Assembly (NCBI RefSeq): GCF_030209435.1
Contig: NZ_JARVRX010000008.1
Coordinates: 1 to 64,000, forward strand
Length of the DNA: 64,000 bases
Direction of reading: 5' to 3'
DNA from: Mycolicibacterium sp. lyk4-40-TYG-92
Lineage (GTDB): Bacteria > Actinomycetota > Actinomycetes > Mycobacteriales > Mycobacteriaceae
The notes beneath the pieces were generated by a model. That model worked only from the letters and a program-made list of their open reading frames with translations, was not told the origin of the DNA and ran no database searches. Both the position numbers and the translations under genes were made by a program. How positions within the stretch are numbered: position 1 is the stretch's first letter; every line of letters begins with the position of its first letter. Below, piece by piece: positions 60,537 to 64,000 of the stretch.

Positions 60537-61697
60537 CTACAGCGTGCGGCTGATGATCTCTTTCATGATTTCGCTTGTGCCGCCGTAAATCTTGTTGACC
60601 CGCGCGGCGGCGTACGCCCGGCCGATCGGGTACTCCATCATGTAGCCGTACCCGCCGAAGAACTGCACGCAGCGGTCGACGACGGCCACGGCCCGGTCGG
60701 CGGCGATGAGCTTGCCCATGGACGCGATCGCCGGATCATTGTCGCCGTCGATCAGCGCCTGCACGCAGTAGTCCACCGTGGTCTTGATGGACAGCACCTC
60801 GGCCTTGAGTTCGGCGAGCTGGAATCGGTTGTGCTGGAAATTGATCAGCGGCTTACCGAACGCCTCACGCTGCTTGGTGTACTTGATGGCCTCGAGCACC
60901 GCGGCCTCGGCCATGCCGGCGCAGATCGAACCGATGACGAGCCGCTCACGGGCCAGCTGCGACATCAGCTGGTAGAAGCCCAGCCCCTCCTGCTCACCGA
61001 GCAGGTTGGCGACCGGAACCCGCATGTCGGTGAAGAACAGCTCGCGGGTGTCCTGGCCGTGCTGACCGACCTTCTCCAGCACCCGGCCGCGCTCGAAGCC
61101 CGGCAGGTCGTTGACCTCGGCGACGATCAGCGACACGCCCGCCGCCCCCTGCGTGGGATCGGTCTTGGCGACGATCACCACCATGTCGCACAGAGACCCG
61201 TTGGAGATGAAGGTCTTTGAGCCGTTGATGACGTAGTGGTCGCCGTCGCGGATGGCAGTGGTGCGCACGGCCTGCAGGTCCGACCCGGTCCCGGGCTCGG
61301 TCATCGCGATGGCGAGCACCGTCTCGCCGCTGATGATCTTCGGCATCCAGCGGGCCTTCTGCTCCGCGTTGCCGTAGGTGTCGATGTAGTGCGCCACGAT
61401 CGGCGAGTGCACCGACCAGCCCGAGGCCGAATCATGGGCCAGCGCAAACTCTTCGGCCACCACAGCCGAGAACCCGAAGTCGCCGCCCGCGCCGCCGTAC
61501 TCCTCGGGCAGGTCCAGGCCGAGCAGACCGGCGTCGCCGAGCTTGTTCCAGAACTCGCGGTCGACCTGGTGATTCTTGGCCCACCGCTCCTGGTTCGGCG
61601 TGGCCTCCTTGGCCAGGAACGCCGCCGCGTGCTGCCGCAGCTCGCGGTGCTGATCGGTCTCCCAGCTGGCCCGGTACTTCGGGAAGAGCTCTGACAT
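60537..61697 (-). CDS. acyl-CoA dehydrogenase
   Basis: 386 aa. MTEPGTGSDLQAVRT and KIYGGTSEIMKEIISRTL are family signatures. Gly replaces the medium-chain catalytic Glu before G-T-S, while Glu in LARERLVIGSI sits at the isovaleryl/long-chain position. It is divergent from a TetR with palindromic sites between them, so it is probably repressed by it. The substrate is unknown. Confidence 0.9.
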   Translation of the reverse strand: MSELFPKYRASWETDQHRELRQHAAAFLAKEATPNQERWAKNHQVDREFWNKLGDAGLLGLDLPEEYGGAGGDFGFSAVVAEEFALAHDSASGWSVHSPIVAHYIDTYGNAEQKARWMPKIISGETVLAIAMTEPGTGSDLQAVRTTAIRDGDHYVINGSKTFISNGSLCDMVVIVAKTDPTQGAAGVSLIVAEVNDLPGFERGRVLEKVGQHGQDTRELFFTDMRVPVANLLGEQEGLGFYQLMSQLARERLVIGSICAGMAEAAVLEAIKYTKQREAFGKPLINFQHNRFQLAELKAEVLSIKTTVDYCVQALIDGDNDPAIASMGKLIAADRAVAVVDRCVQFFGGYGYMMEYPIGRAYAAARVNKIYGGTSEIMKEIISRTL

Positions 61698-61724
61698 TGG
61701 TCCACCTCGCTAGATTTCCGCGCG

Positions 61725-61764
61725 CTATACAACTGTATAGGCCCCTGTTCATGTGTACAGTACA
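61725..61764. promoter_or_regulatory. TetR operators between fadE and tetR
   Basis: CTATACAACTGTATAG (61725-61740) is a 6+4+6 perfect dyad and TGTACAGTACA (61754-61764) a perfect odd palindrome. Both present TACA/TGTA half-sites in the shared promoter region. Confidence 0.7.
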
Positions 61765-61791
61765 TTGATCCGGTTGCCGACGGGAGGTCTG

Positions 61792-62370
61792 ATGGTTGAT
61801 CCGAGGGCAACTGTCGACGACCTGACCGCCAAGGCGCGCATTCGCAACACCGCCCTGGACCTGTACGCCACCCACGGCGAAGACCGAATCTCGTTGCGCG
61901 CCATCGCCGCCGAGGCGGGCGTCGCGGTCGGCCTGGTGCAGCACCACTTCAAAACCAAGGCCGGCCTGCGCAACGCGGTGGACCAGCTGGTGGTCGACTA
62001 CTTCGCGGGCGCGCTGGCCGAGGTGCCCGAGGATGCCTCCACGGCGGTACGCGACGAAGCCGTCCGCAACATGCTGCGGGCCAATCCGGCGGTGGTCGAC
62101 TACGTGCGGCGCGCCCTGTTGCAACCCAACGTCGCCGACAGCCATCTCGTGGACGTGATCGTCGACCTCACGCAGCGGGAGGTACGGGCGGCCCGCAAGA
62201 CCGGTCGCGCCTCGACCACCCGCCGCGAGAGCACCCAGGTCGTCGCCGTGCTGGCGCGGCAGATGGGCGAACTACTGTTGGCCCCCATGGTGGACGCGGT
62301 GTGGGCACGGGTGGCGCCGGATACGAAACCGCCACGGCTGCGGGTGACAGTCGACGAGACCGGGCAATGA
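61792..62370 (+). CDS. TetR-family regulator
   Basis: 192 aa from ATG 61792 with GGGAGG upstream. The N-terminal helix-turn-helix reads ISLRAIAAEAGVAVGLVQHHFKTK. It probably represses itself and the divergent acyl-CoA dehydrogenase through the palindromes at 61725-61764. It overlaps the next gene by 4 nt (ATGA), so the VOC protein is in the same transcript. Confidence 0.9.
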   Translation: MVDPRATVDDLTAKARIRNTALDLYATHGEDRISLRAIAAEAGVAVGLVQHHFKTKAGLRNAVDQLVVDYFAGALAEVPEDASTAVRDEAVRNMLRANPAVVDYVRRALLQPNVADSHLVDVIVDLTQREVRAARKTGRASTTRRESTQVVAVLARQMGELLLAPMVDAVWARVAPDTKPPRLRVTVDETGQ

Positions 62371-62987
62371 CGGTCACCGTCGACGAGTTCGAGGTTGCGG
62401 ACGCCGCCGATTCGTGGACCGCTGCCGGCTTCACCGTCGACTCGAACGACGTATGCCGGATCGGCGGTGTCCGGGTCCGGTTGGCCGGACGCGGGCGCGG
62501 CACGGGCATCGTCGGCTGGTCGCTGCGGGGCGTGCCGGCAGACCAGCCCCTCGACGGGATCCCCACCACTCGCTCGGAAGTGCCCGCGCCAACTCCGGCG
62601 GAGCACGCGAACGGGGCGCTCTCCATCGACCACGTGGTCCTGCTGTCGCCCGATCTGAATCGGACCGCCGCCGCGCTGGCGGCTGTCGATGTCCACCCGC
62701 GCCGGGAACGGGACGGCCAGCTCGGTGGCCGGCCGATGCGCCAGATCTTCTTCCGGCTGGGTGAGGTGATCCTCGAGGTCGTCGGCTCGCCCGAGACGAC
62801 AGCCGACGGCCCGTCCACCTTGTGGGGCCTGACGTACGTCGTAGCGGACATCGACGCCACCGCCGCGTTCTTCGGCGACCGCACCACGCCGGTCAAGCCG
62901 GCGGTACAACCCGGACGCCGGATCACCACGCTGCGTCATCAAGAATTCGGAATGTCGGTCCGCACGGCGATGATCTCCGGGCACTGA
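62367..62987 (+). CDS. VOC/glyoxalase-like protein
   Basis: 206 aa with two beta-alpha-beta modules: one at the N-terminus and a clearer second (LSIDHVVLLSPDLNRTAAAL, FFRLGEVILEVVG, LWGLTYVVADIDATAAFF). VOC proteins include glyoxalases, dioxygenases and epimerases; metal ligands here cannot be assigned with confidence. It is translationally coupled to the TetR gene. Confidence 0.75.
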   Translation: MTVTVDEFEVADAADSWTAAGFTVDSNDVCRIGGVRVRLAGRGRGTGIVGWSLRGVPADQPLDGIPTTRSEVPAPTPAEHANGALSIDHVVLLSPDLNRTAAALAAVDVHPRRERDGQLGGRPMRQIFFRLGEVILEVVGSPETTADGPSTLWGLTYVVADIDATAAFFGDRTTPVKPAVQPGRRITTLRHQEFGMSVRTAMISGH

Positions 62988-62996
62988 GTCCTGACG

Positions 62997-63060
62997 CAAT
63001 GTCGGTCTGAGAGCGCCGATAAACGTATATACGGTTAACGACGCGCTCAGACCGACGTTG
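62997..63060. repeat. long inverted repeat between VOC and HhH genes
   Basis: CAATGTCGGTCTGAG then AGCGC (62997-63016) pairs with GCGCTCAGACCGACGTTG (63043-63060), allowing one mismatch and a 2-nt bulge. The AT-rich loop holds CGTATATACG. It is a probable terminator of the tetR-VOC unit and resembles other dispersed hairpins of the window in size. Confidence 0.6.
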
Positions 63061-63094
63061 TGATCGAGCCGGCCCGGGACGCTAACCTCACACC

Positions 63095-63271
63095 ATGACC
63101 GACCGCGGCTCCGTCTTCGACGGCATCTCGATCGGCCAGCCGGCGACCGGCGCCCTGATCGACGCGGGGTACCGCACCACTGCGGACCTGCCCGCTGATC
63201 TCGACGAACTTCTCACCCTGCACGGTGTCGGCCCGAAAGCCGTGCGGCTTCTCAAGGAGGCACGCCAGTAA
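63095..63271 (+). CDS. small helix-hairpin-helix protein
   Basis: 58 aa from ATG 63095, opening [41 protein letters not shown] is a helix-hairpin-helix DNA-binding motif. Its TAA shares one base with the rnhA ATG (TAATG), so translation is coupled. A role in presenting or binding nucleic acid with RNase HI is plausible but unproven. Confidence 0.75.
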   Translation: MTDRGSVFDGISIGQPATGALIDAGYRTTADLPADLDELLTLHGVGPKAVRLLKEARQ

Positions 63272-63735
63272 TGACCGACGACGTCGTGGTCATCCACACC
63301 GACGGCGGCTGCCGCCCCAATCCCGGCCCCGGTGGCTGGGGCGCGGTGCTGCGCATGCGCCATCACGTGCGGGAAATGTTCGGTGGCGAGCCCGGCGAAA
63401 CCAGCAACAACCGCATGGAGCTGACGGCGCCCATCATGGCGCTCGAAGCACTGACGCGGCCCGTCGTGGTGCACCTGCACACCGACAGCACCTACGTCCG
63501 CAACGGCATCACCAAGTGGGTCCACGGCTGGGAACGCAACGGCTGGATGACGGCGTCGAAGCAGCCCGTGAAGAATGTCGACCTCTGGAAGCGGCTGCAG
63601 GCCGCCTGTGCACGGCATGAGGTCGAGTGGTTCTGGGTGAAGGGACACAACGGCGTCGCCGACAACGAGTTGGCCGATCAGCTGGCGACACGCGGCCTGG
63701 AAGAGGCCGTCGCCGGGGCACTCACTCCCATGTGA
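63271..63735 (+). CDS. rnhA: ribonuclease HI
   Basis: 154 aa. The catalytic residues Asp11 ([16 protein letters not shown]), Glu50 (NNRMEL), Asp72 (HTDSTYV) and Asp136 with His126 ([17 protein letters not shown]) are all present. It cleaves the RNA strand of RNA:DNA hybrids. It is coupled to the small HhH gene upstream and overlaps the convergent ligD end by 14 nt. Confidence 0.97.
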   Translation: MTDDVVVIHTDGGCRPNPGPGGWGAVLRMRHHVREMFGGEPGETSNNRMELTAPIMALEALTRPVVVHLHTDSTYVRNGITKWVHGWERNGWMTASKQPVKNVDLWKRLQAACARHEVEWFWVKGHNGVADNELADQLATRGLEEAVAGALTPM

Positions 63736-64000
63736 CCTCGGCGGGCGTTTTGTCCGGCCGCAGACCCCGCCAACTGGGCTGACGCAACCGATTGTCCGTC
63801 GTGCGCTCGCTGTACCGCACCTCGCCCACCAGCTCGGGTCGCACGTACGTCACACCTTTGGCATCCACAGTGGAAAGTGGTGCGGTGAAAGGGGATTCGC
63901 CCGTTTCGAGCGGCTTCAGCATCGCCTTCAGATCACCCAGCATCTTGTCGGTGAACCCGGTCCCGACGCGGCCGACGAACTGCAGGCCATCCCCCTCCGG
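63722..64000 (-). CDS. ligD: ATP-dependent DNA ligase LigD, C-terminal part
   Basis: The gene enters from the right edge; about 92 codons are visible. [32 protein letters not shown] and [20 protein letters not shown] are the OB-fold end of an ATP-dependent ligase and match the LigD C-terminus as I recall it from Rv0938. LigD with Ku performs bacterial non-homologous end joining. A LigC-type ligase cannot be fully excluded from this fragment. Confidence 0.85.
   Translation of the reverse strand, partial: PEGDGLQFVGRVGTGFTDKMLGDLKAMLKPLETGESPFTAPLSTVDAKGVTYVRPELVGEVRYSERTTDNRLRQPSWRGLRPDKTPAEVTWE

Noticed and set aside
1..64000. tRNA or rRNA genes, CRISPR arrays, insertion sequences, riboswitches
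   Set aside because: No cloverleaf-like or ribosomal segment, spaced identical repeats, transposase, or known riboswitch core (including a cobalamin box near cobF) could be recognised by reading.

Overview
The window is a high-GC actinobacterial chromosome segment, almost certainly from a rapidly growing Mycobacterium (Mycolicibacterium). The evidence is an MspA-type porin at the left edge, the mprA-mprB-pepD-moaB2 block, an acyl-CoA catabolic operon matching Rv0976c to echA7, perM-purN-purH, sucCD, uvrD1, pgi and the end of ligD. The gene order is that of the M. tuberculosis Rv0938-Rv0984 region, read in the opposite direction and carrying many extra genes. Gene names rest on recalled family and synteny knowledge; no database search was run.

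Layout. 1-5.3 kb (minus strand): porin start, a hidden 51-aa gene beside a perfect CRP-type palindrome, moaB2, pepD, mprB, mprA (with a TCTCAG direct repeat upstream) and rpmF. 5.6-14.0 kb (plus): an AtuA-like protein, two acyl-CoA dehydrogenases, both acyl-CoA carboxylase subunits and an enoyl-CoA hydratase. 14.1-24.3 kb: DUF1707/LiaF-like protein, DUF1800-DUF1501 pair, MoxR-vWA pair, alpha/beta hydrolase, LysR and mqo. 24.4-31.4 kb: purH, purN, perM and an Rv0954-like protein (minus), then sfnG and a KstR-motif luciferase-like gene. 31.5-38.8 kb is the accessory core: WXG-like and EspC-like small proteins, three related secreted four-cysteine proteins, a thiolase-like protein, two ATPases behind three 16-bp tandem repeats, and a TetR with twin operators. 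38.8-49.3 kb: S9 peptidase, sucCD, M23 peptidase, a Cmx-like MFS exporter flanked by copies of the uvrD1 3' end, uvrD1 and a cytosolic chorismate mutase. 49.4-64 kb: aldehyde dehydrogenase, pgi, SDR, secreted chorismate mutase, Fpg-like glycosylase, FUSC protein, cobF, AurF-like oxygenase, a second KstR-motif gene, fadE/TetR/VOC, rnhA and the ligD end.

Functional themes are envelope-stress signalling (MprAB-PepD), branched or isoprenoid acyl-CoA degradation, central carbon metabolism (mqo, sucCD, pgi), cell division (perM, Rv0954-like), and steroid-linked control of two luciferase-like enzymes. The most notable unexplained signals are two probable attenuators. One is a leader peptide with a Phe-Phe-Tyr-Gly-Tyr run, followed by mutually exclusive hairpins, in front of chorismate mutase. 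The other is a leaderless upstream ORF with a hairpin in front of the MFS exporter. Next in interest are the secreted-protein/WXG island and the ATPase pair with its iteron-like promoter.
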